This document shows, piece after piece, positions 51,216 through 59,527 of a DNA stretch of 64,000 bases. Source of the DNA: Bradyrhizobium sp. ORS 285. Lineage in GTDB: Bacteria > Pseudomonadota > Alphaproteobacteria > Rhizobiales > Xanthobacteraceae. The stretch's first letter is position 1. Every line of letters starts with the position of its first letter. Position numbers and translations under genes: made by a program. The notes below the pieces were generated by a model. It was not told where the DNA came from. It saw only the letters and a list, made by a program, of their open reading frames with translations, and did not search any database. The stretch lies in assembly GCF_900176205.1 (NCBI RefSeq), contig NZ_LT859959.1, positions 3,679,001 to 3,743,000 on the forward strand, written 5' to 3'.

Positions 51216-52442
51216 CTACGTGCAGCGAGCTTTGAAATTGGCCGCCGTCAGCTTTGCCATCACATCATTAAGATGGGCCTGATCGCGCGTCTCGATCACC
51301 AGTTCCAGCAGGGTTGCCTTGGCCGGCAGGTCCGAGAACGTGCGCTGATGCGACACCTCGATGATGTTGGCGCCGGCGTCTGCGAGCAGGGTCGAGACGG
51401 CGGCGAGCTGTCCCGGGCGGTCGACGATGTCGATCGACAGCTGCGTCAGACGACCCTCGCGCGCGAGCTCGCGGGTCAGCACCGAGGCAATGAGGCGGGT
51501 GTCGATGTTGCCGCCGCTCAGCACCAGACCGACATTGCGCCCGGCAAACTGAGCGGGATGCGCGAGCACCGCGGCCAGCCCGACGGCGCCGGCACCTTCG
51601 ACGACCGTCTTCTCGATCGAGATCAAGGTGGCCAGCGCCCGCTCGATCTGCGGTTCGGTCACGAGCAGGATGTCGTCGACCAGGTGGCGGATGATCTCGG
51701 TGGTGATCCGGCCCGGCGACTTCACCGCGATGCCCTCGGCCAGCGTATCGCCGCGCATCGGCAGGCCGCTGCTGTTGATCGCGTTGAACATCGACGGATA
51801 AAGCTCGGCCTGCACGCCGACGATGCGCAGGCCCGGTTTGATCGCGCGCGCCGCCACGGCCATGCCCGAGATCAGCCCGCCGCCGCCGATCGGCACGACC
51901 AGCGTGTCGAGCTCGGGGACGACAGCCAGCATCTCCAGCGCGACCGTGCCCTGCCCCGCGATGATCAGCGGATCGTCGTAGGGGTGAATCATGGTCATGC
52001 CGTGAGCTGCGCCGTGCTCCCTGGCGAAGGCGCCCGCCTCCTCCAACGTGGCACCGGATATGACGACCTCGGCGCCGTGCCGCTTGGTGTTCTCGATCTT
52101 CACCATCGGCGTGCCCACGGGCATCACGATGGTCGCGGGGATGCCGAGGCGGCGCGCATTGTAGGCGACGCCCTGCGCATGGTTGCCGGCCGACATCGCG
52201 ATGACGCCACGCTCTCTCTGCTGAGCCGACAGCGCATTGAGCCGGTTCAGCGCGCCGCGCTCCTTGAACGAGGAGGTGAACTGCAGGTTCTCGAATTTGA
52301 GCCAGATGTTGCAGCCGCAGATCTCGCCGAGCGTCCGGCTCTGGTTGCAGGCGGTCGCAAGCACGGCGCCGCCGATGGTGTCCACGGCGGCGCGGACATC
52401 GTTCACGGTGACGGGCAGCGCGTTCAGGTCAGAGGCGGTCAT
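51216..52442 (-). CDS. ilvA: Threonine ammonia-lyase with ACT domain
   Basis: 408 residues. PLP-binding lysine in LQFTSSFKERGALNRLNALS, phosphate-binding glycines in IGGGGLISGMAVAARAIKPG, and SAGNHAQGVAYNARRLGIPA. The C-terminal ACT domain (about residues 330-405) starts LTQLSIDIVDRPGQLAAVST and ends in AHLNDVMAKLTAANFKARCT. It deaminates threonine to 2-oxobutyrate for isoleucine synthesis. The single short ACT domain resembles the catabolic/short forms. It follows argC after 112 bases, perhaps in one long transcript, and the RNA ligase gene follows it. Confidence 0.94.
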   Translation of the reverse strand: MTASDLNALPVTVNDVRAAVDTIGGAVLATACNQSRTLGEICGCNIWLKFENLQFTSSFKERGALNRLNALSAQQRERGVIAMSAGNHAQGVAYNARRLGIPATIVMPVGTPMVKIENTKRHGAEVVISGATLEEAGAFAREHGAAHGMTMIHPYDDPLIIAGQGTVALEMLAVVPELDTLVVPIGGGGLISGMAVAARAIKPGLRIVGVQAELYPSMFNAINSSGLPMRGDTLAEGIAVKSPGRITTEIIRHLVDDILLVTEPQIERALATLISIEKTVVEGAGAVGLAAVLAHPAQFAGRNVGLVLSGGNIDTRLIASVLTRELAREGRLTQLSIDIVDRPGQLAAVSTLLADAGANIIEVSHQRTFSDLPAKATLLELVIETRDQAHLNDVMAKLTAANFKARCT

Positions 52443-52554
52443 GGATCAGCCCAGCTTTGCGTGCGACGGTGCACGGCGAGGCCGACGGGTGGTCGGTCTC
52501 GCAAGATGTCGTTGCGTATCACGCCGGCCGCTCGCGCGGCCGGGTCGATCGATC

Positions 52555-53544
52555 TCAGCCGAGATCGGGGAGCCCGAGCATCAGCCGCATGTTCTGCACG
52601 GCTGCGCCCGAGGCGCCCTTGCCGAGATTGTCGAGCCGCGCCACCAGAACGGCCTGATGATGCCTGTCGCTGGCGAATACGTGCAGCTCGAGCTGATTGG
52701 TCTCGTTGAGCGCCTCGGGCTCGAGCTTGCCGCTCTTGGCAGCCGCCCCGTCGAGCGGCATGACCGAGACGTATTTGCTGTCAGCATAATGCTTCGCCAA
52801 CGCCGCGTGCAGGTCTGAACCCGCGGGCTTGCCAGGAAGCGTGTCGAGTTGCAGCGGCACCGAGACCAGCATGCCCTGCCGGTAGTTTCCGACCGAGGGA
52901 ATGAAGATCGGCCGCCGCGTCAGCCGCGAATATAGCTGCAGCTCCGGCAGGTGCTTGTGCTCCAAGCCGAGACCATAAAGCTCGAAATGCGGCGCCGTGC
53001 CGGCCTCGTAGGCCGCGATCATGGTCTTGCCGCCTCCGGAATAGCCGCTGACGGCGTTCACCGTGATGGGATAGTCCTGCGGCAGCAGGCCGGCATCGAC
53101 GAGCGGCCGCAGCAGCGCGATGCCACCGGTCGGATAGCAGCCGGGATTGGAAACCTTGCGCGCATTGCGGATCTTGTCGGCCTGGTCGGCGGCGAGCTCG
53201 GGAAAGCCATAGGCCCAGTCCGGCGCGACCCGATAGGCGGTCGACGCGTCCAGCACCTTCGGTGCCGATGAGCCCATGCCGTCGATCAACGCGACCGTCT
53301 CCTTCGCGGCATCATCGGGCAGACAGAGGATCACGAGATCGACCTCGGCCATCAGCGCCCGCTTGGCGGCGGGATCCTTCCGCTTGTCCTCGGCAATCGC
53401 CTTCACGACGATGTCGTTCTGATGCGCGAGCCGCTCGGCAATGCCAAGTCCTGTCGTGCCCGAGCCGCCGTCGACGAACACGGAGCGGGTCGCGGTGCCG
53501 GTGGCAGTGTGAGCTTTCGGCGGATTGCTATCGATCACGGACAT
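52555..53544 (-). CDS. argC: N-acetyl-gamma-glutamyl-phosphate reductase (type 2)
   Basis: 329 residues from the ATG at 53544, with AGGAG seven bases upstream. The NADP-binding loop is SVFVDGGSGTTGLGIAERLA, and the catalytic cysteine is in KVSNPGCYPTGGIALLRPLV, with GYSGGGKTMIAAYEAG after it. The GSGTTG-type loop and length mark the short type 2 AGPR. It makes N-acetylglutamate semialdehyde for arginine. The upstream PaiB gene ends 10 bases before it, so they are one operon behind the small leader-like ORF at 54300-54377. Confidence 0.95.
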   Translation of the reverse strand: MSVIDSNPPKAHTATGTATRSVFVDGGSGTTGLGIAERLAHQNDIVVKAIAEDKRKDPAAKRALMAEVDLVILCLPDDAAKETVALIDGMGSSAPKVLDASTAYRVAPDWAYGFPELAADQADKIRNARKVSNPGCYPTGGIALLRPLVDAGLLPQDYPITVNAVSGYSGGGKTMIAAYEAGTAPHFELYGLGLEHKHLPELQLYSRLTRRPIFIPSVGNYRQGMLVSVPLQLDTLPGKPAGSDLHAALAKHYADSKYVSVMPLDGAAAKSGKLEPEALNETNQLELHVFASDRHHQAVLVARLDNLGKGASGAAVQNMRLMLGLPDLG

Positions 53545-53554
53545 GACACGCTCC

Positions 53555-54205
53555 TTAGGTCTGGGGTTCACCGGCAAAGGCCTGGGGCCGCGCCTGCCGC
53601 ATGAGAGAGGAAATCTGTTGCGAGCCGATGTCGGGCTGCTCACCGAGCCTTGTTGCAACGGCTGCGTAGTCGGCCTCGGACTTGTGCTGGTTGAGCTTGA
53701 AGCTGCCCTCGACCGCGTCGATCGTCATCACGATGCCGACGATCGCCTTGCGCATCGCCTCCAGCCGGCCCGCGGTCATCTTGTCGGAGGTCCAGGGCTT
53801 TTTCGGCAGCAGCCGCTGCTCGAACTTGGCGCTGAGCGTGTCGGCCTGCGCCGCAAGCTCCGCGTCCGACAACAGCCGCGCCGTGCCGGTCAGATGGACA
53901 GCCTGATAGAGCCAGGTCGGCACCTGGTCCGGAGAGACGTACCAGTCAGCCGAGACATAGGCATCAGCGCCATTGACGGCGAGCAGCCACGGCGTCGCGC
54001 CGTCGGCGAGCTTCGCCAGGGGATTGTTGCGGGCGACGTGAAAGAACGCCTGCGGCGTGCCGTCGTTCAGCGCCCCCAGGTGAAACGGCAGCGGTGACGC
54101 GATCGGCTTGCTGCCGTCCCATGCGCAGACCGTGCCGAAGCCGCGCGCATCCGCAAAGCCGAGGCTTGCGGCGCGGTCTGGCTTGAAGGGCGGTGGCGTG
54201 TACAT
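53555..54205 (-). CDS. paiB: PaiB-type FMN-binding protein
   Basis: 216 residues. Family landmarks are MYTPPPFKPDRAASLGFADA at the start, ASPLPFHLGALNDGTPQAFF, VARNNPLAKLADGATPWLLA and the C-terminal KMTAGRLEAMRKAIVGIVMT followed by KLNQHKSEADYAAV, typical of PaiB. Bacillus PaiB is a negative regulator of protease and sporulation genes, but structures show an FMN-binding split barrel. The enzyme role is unknown. The gene is 10 bases upstream of argC and 94 bases downstream of a leader-like ORF with its own promoter. Confidence 0.88.
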   Translation of the reverse strand: MYTPPPFKPDRAASLGFADARGFGTVCAWDGSKPIASPLPFHLGALNDGTPQAFFHVARNNPLAKLADGATPWLLAVNGADAYVSADWYVSPDQVPTWLYQAVHLTGTARLLSDAELAAQADTLSAKFEQRLLPKKPWTSDKMTAGRLEAMRKAIVGIVMTIDAVEGSFKLNQHKSEADYAAVATRLGEQPDIGSQQISSLMRQARPQAFAGEPQT

Positions 54206-54262
54206 CGGTCACTCCTGCTGGACGAAGGAGCCGCCTGATCGATCACGCTGCAAGGGGAAGAA

Positions 54263-54289
54263 TTGCCGCGGGATCGGGTCCGGCGGCAA
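54263..54289 (-). terminator. Terminator-like hairpin between leader ORF and paiB
   Basis: On the minus strand TTGCCGC and GCGGCAA form a perfect 7-bp stem around a 13-base loop, followed by TTCTTCCCC. It lies 10 bases after the leader stop codon and 57 bases before the paiB start. The T tract is short, so termination would be partial. Confidence 0.4.
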
Positions 54290-54299
54290 GGGGGATGAT

Positions 54300-54377
54300 C
54301 TAGACGCAGACCATCGCCCGTACCGCGGGGGTACGACGGCGCATGGCGGCGATGAAAATGGTCGCGGCGTTGATCAT
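54300..54377 (-). CDS. Candidate 25-residue leader peptide before paiB-argC
   Basis: MINAATIFIAAMRRRTPAVR followed by AMVCV. It shares its first six residues with the aroG leader peptide in this window and, like it, sits just behind a sigma-70-like promoter. Three consecutive arginine codons (CGC CGT CGT) and a fourth arginine stand before the hairpin at 54263-54289, and the downstream operon contains argC. An attenuator role is plausible but not proven, because no alternative antiterminator pairing is as clear as for aroG. It could also be a chance frame. Confidence 0.4.
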   Translation of the reverse strand: MINAATIFIAAMRRRTPAVRAMVCV

Positions 54378-54386
54378 GGGCGCAGG

Positions 54387-54415
54387 GCTATAAGGCCGCG
54401 GGGTTCCTGCGTCAA
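54387..54415 (-). promoter_or_regulatory. Sigma-70-like promoter before the paiB-argC leader ORF
   Basis: On the minus strand TTGACG and TATAGC are separated by exactly 17 bases. The ATG of the leader-like ORF is 9 bases after the -10, giving a very short or no 5' leader. Confidence 0.55.
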
Positions 54416-54439
54416 GGTCGCAACTCGCCGAGGCCAGCG

Positions 54440-54970
54440 TCAGACGGCGCGCCAGAGCCATTCCATGATGCGGCCGATGATGTCACCGAACAGCAGCAGC
54501 ACCGCCGACCACACCAGCGCCGAGACGAAATTGGCGATCTGGAACATCATGTAGGGCATCTCGAAGATGCCGGCCGCCAGCGGTACCGAGGCGCGCAGCG
54601 GCCCGAAGAACCGGCCGATGAAGATGCTCGGCACGCCCCAGTCGCGCACGAACGCCTCGCCGCGCGGCAGCAGTTCCGGATAGCGCGACAGCGGCCACAT
54701 CTGGGCGACGCGGTCCTTGTAGCGGTAGCCGAACCAGTAGGAGACCCAGTCGCCGAGCGCGGCGCCAATGCCGCCGGCCAGCCACACCGGCCAGAAGCTG
54801 ATGCCGGTGGCGCCGATCAGGGCGCCGATCGCCACCAGAGCGCCCCAGGCCGGAATCAGCAGCGAGATGAAGGCCAGGGACTCGCCAAAGGCCAGCAGCA
54901 GGACGACGGGAGCAGCCCAGGCCTGATGGTCGCGCACGAAATCGGCAACCGCGCGGCCAAAATCTTCCAT
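54440..54970 (-). CDS. DedA-family membrane protein
   Basis: 176 residues with about five hydrophobic segments. DedA motifs: ISLLIPAWGALVAIGALIGA early on with a conserved glutamate before it (AFGESLAFISLL), the F-x-G-R loop in IFIGRFFGPLRASVPLAAGI and a G-x-x-x-G helix (GGIGAALGDWVSYWFGYRYK). DedA proteins are proposed lipid scramblases/flippases (undecaprenyl phosphate recycling) and support membrane potential. It lies divergent from parE and 25 bp upstream of the paiB leader promoter. Confidence 0.92.
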   Translation of the reverse strand: MEDFGRAVADFVRDHQAWAAPVVLLLAFGESLAFISLLIPAWGALVAIGALIGATGISFWPVWLAGGIGAALGDWVSYWFGYRYKDRVAQMWPLSRYPELLPRGEAFVRDWGVPSIFIGRFFGPLRASVPLAAGIFEMPYMMFQIANFVSALVWSAVLLLFGDIIGRIMEWLWRAV

Positions 54971-55242
54971 CTGCTCGACGCCTTTCCTGCGACCCGGCTG
55001 TAAGTGCTTGAAGCCCTTCGCGGTTCCCTGCCGCCGACTGGTACGCCACGGAGCGGGGCAACTTCAAGTCACAACAACCGGCTGCGGCGCGTGAACAAGC
55101 GGGAGCGGAATGATCAAATGCTGCCGTTTGCTGCAGTTCCGCTTCAAGGCGGTGTTTCCAGGATCATTGTCTTATGCCGGTCCATGGCATAGTCAGGCGC
55201 AACGATTCGTTCCATATCGCGCAAGCGCAACATCAAGATTCC

Positions 55243-57318
55243 ATGGGTAAGCCGTTGAAATCAGCTGCAAAAGCCAAGGCCAAGGGCGTCGCCGACCCGC
55301 TGGCGGCGTTCGCCGCCAAGGGCAAGGCCCCGACCAAGCCCCAGGCCAAGCCAGCCGCCCGCGCGGGCGGCTCCGAGGGCGAGTACACCGCCCGCGACAT
55401 CGAGGTGCTCGAAGGCCTGGAGCCGGTGCGGCGCCGCCCCGGCATGTATATCGGCGGCACCGACGAGAAGGCGCTGCACCATCTGTTCGCCGAGGTCATC
55501 GACAACTCGATGGACGAGGCGCTGGCCGGCCACGCCACCTTCATCGAGGTCGAGCTCGACGCCGAGGGCTTCCTGACCGTCACTGACAACGGCCGCGGCA
55601 TTCCGATCGACCCGCATCCGAAGTTCCCGAAGAAGTCGGCGCTCGAAATCATCATGTGCACCTTGCACGCCGGCGGCAAGTTCGACTCCAAGGTCTACGA
55701 GACCTCGGGCGGCCTGCACGGCGTCGGCATCTCGGTGGTGAACGCGCTGTCGACGCGGCTCGAGGTCGAGGTCGCGCGCAACCAGAAGCTCTACCGCATG
55801 ATCTTCGAGCGCGGCCATCCCAAGGGCAAGCTCGAGGAGGTCGGCAAGGCCCCCAACCGCCGCGGCACCAGGGTGCGCTTCCAGCCGGATCCGACCATCT
55901 TCGGGGCCAAGGCCACCTTCAAGCCGCAGCGCCTGTTCAAGATGGCGCGCTCCAAGGCCTATCTGTTCGGCGGCGTCGAGATCCGCTGGAAGTGCGATCC
56001 GTCGCTGCTCAAGGGCATCGAGGACGTCCAGCCCGAGGCGACCTTCCATTTCCCCGGCGGCCTGAAGGACTATCTCGCGGCGGCGATTCACGCCGACACG
56101 CTGGTCCATCCGGACATCTTCGCCGGCAAGTCCGGCCGCACCGGAGGCCATGGCGGCTGCGAATGGGCGGTCGCCTGGACGGCCGATGCCGACGGCTTCT
56201 TGTCGTCCTACTGCAACACGATTCCGACGCCGGACGGCGGCACGCACGAATCCGGCATCCGCAGCGCCCTGCTCCGCGGCCTCAAGGATCACGCCGAGCG
56301 TGTCGGCCAGGGCAAGCGCTCGGCCAACATCACCTCCGAGGACATCATGGCGGGCGCTGCCATCATGCTCTCGGTGTTCGTGCGCGAGCCGGAATTCCAG
56401 GGCCAGACCAAGGACCGTCTGGCCACCGCCGAAGCGCAGCGTATCGTCGAGCAGGCGGTCAAGGATCCGTTCGATCACTGGCTGTCGGGCAATCCGGTGC
56501 AGGCGAACAGGCTGCTCGACTTCGTCGTCGAGCGCGCCGAGGAGCGCATCCGCCGCCGCCAGGAGAAGGAAACGGCGCGCAAGACCGCGACCAAGAAGCT
56601 GCGCCTGCCCGGCAAGCTCGCCGACTGCACCGACGCGGGCACCGAAGGCTCCGAGCTGTTCATCGTCGAGGGCGATTCGGCCGGCGGCAGCGCCAAGCAG
56701 GCGCGCGACCGCAAGAAGCAGGCGGTGCTGCCGCTGCGCGGCAAGATCCTCAACGTCGCCTCGGCCGGCAAGGACAAGCTGACCGCCAACGCCCAGCTCG
56801 CCGATCTGGTGATGGCGATCGGCGCCGGCACTGGCACGTCGTATCGCGAAGAGGATCTGCGCTACCAGCGCATCATCATCATGACCGACGCCGACGTCGA
56901 CGGCGCCCATATCGCTTCGCTCTTGATCACCTTCTTCTATCGGCAGATGCCGCGGCTGATCGACGAGGGCCATCTGTACCTCGCCGTGCCGCCGCTCTAC
57001 CGGCTGACGCATGGCAGCAAGACGTTCTACGCCCGCGACGACGCCCATCGCGACGAGCTGCTGAAGCGCGAGTTCAACGCCAACGCCAAGGTCGAGATCG
57101 GCCGCTTCAAAGGCCTCGGCGAGATGATGCCGGCGCAGCTCAAGGAGACCACGATGGATCCGGCCAAGCGGACGATGCTCCGGGTCGTCCTGCTCGCCGA
57201 CGATCGCGACGGCACGGCCGACTCGGTCGAGCGGCTGATGGGGACCAAGGCGGAGGCGCGCTTCGCGTTCATTTCGGAAAAGGCCGAATTCGCCAGCGAC
57301 GAACTGCTCGACGTCTAG
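55243..57318 (+). CDS. parE: DNA topoisomerase IV subunit B
   Basis: 691 residues from the ATG at 55243. After about 45 residues of basic, alanine/lysine-rich extension comes the GHKL ATPase (VLEGLEPVRRRPGMYIGGTD, FAEVIDNSMDEALAGHATFI, TVTDNGRGIPIDPHPK, SGGLHGVGISVVNALS). The Toprim domain has LFIVEGDSAGGSAKQARDRK and IIMTDADVDGAHIASLLITF, and the C-terminal GLGEMMPAQLKETTMDP is standard. Lack of the extra domain of E. coli GyrB and the sequence of the QK-loop region point to ParE rather than GyrB. Works with ParC, not in the window. Confidence 0.95.
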   Translation: MGKPLKSAAKAKAKGVADPLAAFAAKGKAPTKPQAKPAARAGGSEGEYTARDIEVLEGLEPVRRRPGMYIGGTDEKALHHLFAEVIDNSMDEALAGHATFIEVELDAEGFLTVTDNGRGIPIDPHPKFPKKSALEIIMCTLHAGGKFDSKVYETSGGLHGVGISVVNALSTRLEVEVARNQKLYRMIFERGHPKGKLEEVGKAPNRRGTRVRFQPDPTIFGAKATFKPQRLFKMARSKAYLFGGVEIRWKCDPSLLKGIEDVQPEATFHFPGGLKDYLAAAIHADTLVHPDIFAGKSGRTGGHGGCEWAVAWTADADGFLSSYCNTIPTPDGGTHESGIRSALLRGLKDHAERVGQGKRSANITSEDIMAGAAIMLSVFVREPEFQGQTKDRLATAEAQRIVEQAVKDPFDHWLSGNPVQANRLLDFVVERAEERIRRRQEKETARKTATKKLRLPGKLADCTDAGTEGSELFIVEGDSAGGSAKQARDRKKQAVLPLRGKILNVASAGKDKLTANAQLADLVMAIGAGTGTSYREEDLRYQRIIIMTDADVDGAHIASLLITFFYRQMPRLIDEGHLYLAVPPLYRLTHGSKTFYARDDAHRDELLKREFNANAKVEIGRFKGLGEMMPAQLKETTMDPAKRTMLRVVLLADDRDGTADSVERLMGTKAEARFAFISEKAEFASDELLDV

Positions 57319-57558
57319 CTTTTGACCCGAATTCGCGCCCCAATTGCAGGTTCCATGCGCTCGCGTGGGCCTGCTTTTGTTTTTGATCAACAAAGGCTTA
57401 CGGAAATGATGGCGGTCCCGCACCGCACTTTCCCCCCTACTGTGGTCAACCGGCAACAGCTTTTGGGCACCAATCGGCTATAGTTCAGGCACATCAGGCG
57501 AGTGAATCGCCGCCACCTTCCGGTCTTTGCGACCCGCCGATCTCTTGGGGAATTGAAT

Positions 57559-58341
57559 ATGAAAAAGCTTTTGCTTGCAGCGACCGCGGTGATGGCCCTG
57601 ACCGGTGCGGCTTCGGCTGCTGATCTGGCCGCCCGCCCCTACGCCAAGGCCCCGATGATGGCGCCGGTGGCTCCGAGCTGGACCGGCTTCTACATCTTCG
57701 GTGGTGCTGGCGGCGGCCTCTGGAATGCCGACAGCAACGTCAACACGGTTGGTGGCCTCGCGATCACGCGCGATCAGCGCCTCGGTGGCAACGGCTGGTT
57801 CGGCACGGTTGGCGCCGGTTACGACTGGCAGTTCAATAGCTCGTGGCTGGCCGGCGTGTTCGCCGACGGTCAGTTCGGTGACATCCGTGGTTCGCTGACG
57901 GATCCGAACTTCGCCCTCGAAGGACGCGAAAAGCTCCGCACCAGCTACGCGGCCGGTGTCCGCGTCGGCTACCTCGTCGCTCCGAACGTTCTCTCTTACG
58001 TCAACGGCGGCTACACCGGCTCGGAGTGGTCGGGTGCTGGTCTGTCGACCCTGGCTGCGGGCGGTGGCGCTGTCGTTGCGAACACGCCTTCGTTCCATCG
58101 CGACGGCTGGTTCATCGGCGGCGGCGTCGAGAACAACCTGAACATCTTCGGCATCACCGCGCCGGGCTGGTTCATGAAGACCGAATATCGCTCGGCCTAT
58201 TACGGCCGTGTCACTCTCCCGGAGACGGCGGTCGGCGCTGCTGCCCCGTTCCAGACCGTGACCTTCAAGCCGTGGGTGCAGACCATCAGCACCTCGCTGG
58301 TCTATCGCTTCAACTGGACCGGCCCGGTCGCCAAGTACTGA
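57559..58341 (+). CDS. Outer-membrane beta-barrel protein, Omp25/RopB-like
   Basis: 260 residues from the ATG at 57559 with GGGGAA upstream. Signal peptide MKKLLLAATAVMALTGAASA, then the typical ADLAARPYAKAPMMAPV linker and WTGFYIFGGAGGGLWNADSN, an eight-stranded barrel of glycine/aromatic alternation ending with the C-terminal aromatic strand QTISTSLVYRFNWTGPVAKY. These are abundant outer-membrane proteins of rhizobia. Monocistronic, with a strong intrinsic terminator at 58379-58403. Codon use is unusually C-ending and regular, as in highly expressed genes. Confidence 0.92.
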   Translation: MKKLLLAATAVMALTGAASAADLAARPYAKAPMMAPVAPSWTGFYIFGGAGGGLWNADSNVNTVGGLAITRDQRLGGNGWFGTVGAGYDWQFNSSWLAGVFADGQFGDIRGSLTDPNFALEGREKLRTSYAAGVRVGYLVAPNVLSYVNGGYTGSEWSGAGLSTLAAGGGAVVANTPSFHRDGWFIGGGVENNLNIFGITAPGWFMKTEYRSAYYGRVTLPETAVGAAAPFQTVTFKPWVQTISTSLVYRFNWTGPVAKY

Positions 58342-58378
58342 GCGGTCCCCGCTCTGGTCAGATCGAACTCTCTACGAA

Positions 58379-58403
58379 AGCCCCGGTCACTCCGGGGCTT
58401 TTT
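58379..58403 (+). terminator. Intrinsic terminator of the outer-membrane protein gene
   Basis: AGCCCCGG-TCACT-CCGGGGCT followed by four T's, with an AAA before. It lies 37 bases after the stop codon. Confidence 0.95.
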
Positions 58404-58533
58404 GTTGTGGCCCGCGACCCGCTGGCCATTCGTCGCGTCCACCGCTAGCTTCCGCTTCATAAAACTTCACAAAAAAGGCGGCAGCGGCGTCTCCCATGCG
58501 GTCACGCCAGTCGACGAGGGAGAGCAAACGGCC

Positions 58534-58719
58534 ATGCGGAGATTCCTGATGATCGGCGGCCTGCTTCTGCTCGCCGTCGGCCTGTTCTGGGTTGGTCAAG
58601 GCACCGGCGTGGTGGCCTGGCCCCGGACGAGCTTCATGATCAACCAGCTGCAATGGGCCGGCTATGGCGTCGGCATGGGCGCGCTGGGCCTGGTGATGCT
58701 CTGGCAGGGTACCTGCTGA
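58534..58719 (+). CDS. Small two-span membrane protein
   Basis: 61 residues; AGGGAG is upstream of the ATG. Two hydrophobic segments (MIGGLLLLAVGLFWVGQGTG and GYGVGMGALGLVMLW) are joined by a short loop with a tryptophan-proline-arginine motif (VAWPRTSFMIN). The arrangement is typical of small conserved rhizobial membrane proteins. An SDR gene starts 29 bases later on the same strand and may be co-transcribed. Function unknown. Confidence 0.68.
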   Translation: MRRFLMIGGLLLLAVGLFWVGQGTGVVAWPRTSFMINQLQWAGYGVGMGALGLVMLWQGTC

Positions 58720-58748
58720 CCTCTTTTGCAAATTGTTGGAGACGATAA

Positions 58749-59516
58749 ATGGCGGGCCGTTTCGACCTGAGGGGCAAAGTTGCGATCGTGACCGGAGGCA
58801 ATGGCGGAATCGGCCTGGGCATGGCCCGCGGCCTCGCCGATTCGGGCGCTGACATCGCCGTGGTCGGCCGCAACGAGGCCAAGTCGCAGGCGGCAGTGGC
58901 CGATCTCGCGGCCCGCGGCGTCCGCGCCATCGCGGTCGCGGCCGACGTCAGCAACAAGGACGCTGTCGCTGCGATGGTCGATCGCGTCGTGGGCAGCCTC
59001 GGCCGAATCGACATCCTCATCAACAATGCCGGCATGAGCATCCGCAAGCCGCCACACGTGCTCGAGCTGGACGAATGGCGCGAGGTGATCGACACCAATC
59101 TCACCAGCGCCTTCCTGTGCTCGAAGGCCGCCTACCCGGCTCTCAAGGCCAATGGCGGCGGCAAGATCATCAATATCGGCTCGATGCTGTCGATCTTCGG
59201 CGCCGGCTTCGCGCCGGCCTATGCCGCCAGCAAAGGCGGCATCGTGCAGTACACGCGCGCCTGCGCCTGTGCCTGGGCGCCCGACAACATCCAGGTCAAT
59301 GCGATTCTGCCGGGCTGGATCGACACCGACCTGACGCGTGCCGCCCGCCAGCAGATCGACGGGCTCCACGACCGGGTGCTGGCGCGCACGCCGGCCGCGC
59401 GCTGGGGCGACATCGACGATTTCGCCGGCATCGCAACCTTCCTGAGCTCGCCCGCCTCGGACTTCGTTACCGGCACCGCGATTCCCGTCGACGGCGGCTA
59501 TTCGATCATGGCCTGA
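58749..59516 (+). CDS. Short-chain dehydrogenase/reductase
   Basis: 255 residues with GGAG eight bases before the ATG. Cofactor loop VTGGNGGIGLGMARGLADSG (TGxxxGIG), acidic/neutral adenine pocket around VVGRNEAK, NNAG in ILINNAGMSI, catalytic serine in NIGSMLSIFG and Y-x-x-x-K in AYAASKGGIV. Ends with FVTGTAIPVDGGYSIM, the classical SDR tail. NAD/NADP preference cannot be fixed; substrate may be a sugar acid or hydroxyacid. It follows a small membrane-protein gene. Confidence 0.93.
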   Translation: MAGRFDLRGKVAIVTGGNGGIGLGMARGLADSGADIAVVGRNEAKSQAAVADLAARGVRAIAVAADVSNKDAVAAMVDRVVGSLGRIDILINNAGMSIRKPPHVLELDEWREVIDTNLTSAFLCSKAAYPALKANGGGKIINIGSMLSIFGAGFAPAYAASKGGIVQYTRACACAWAPDNIQVNAILPGWIDTDLTRAARQQIDGLHDRVLARTPAARWGDIDDFAGIATFLSSPASDFVTGTAIPVDGGYSIMA

Positions 59517-59527
59517 CAGCCCTCGCC

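Noticed and set aside
55261..57456. 731-codon minus-strand frame opposite parE
   Set aside because: Mirror frame of parE, which has all Toprim and GHKL motifs.
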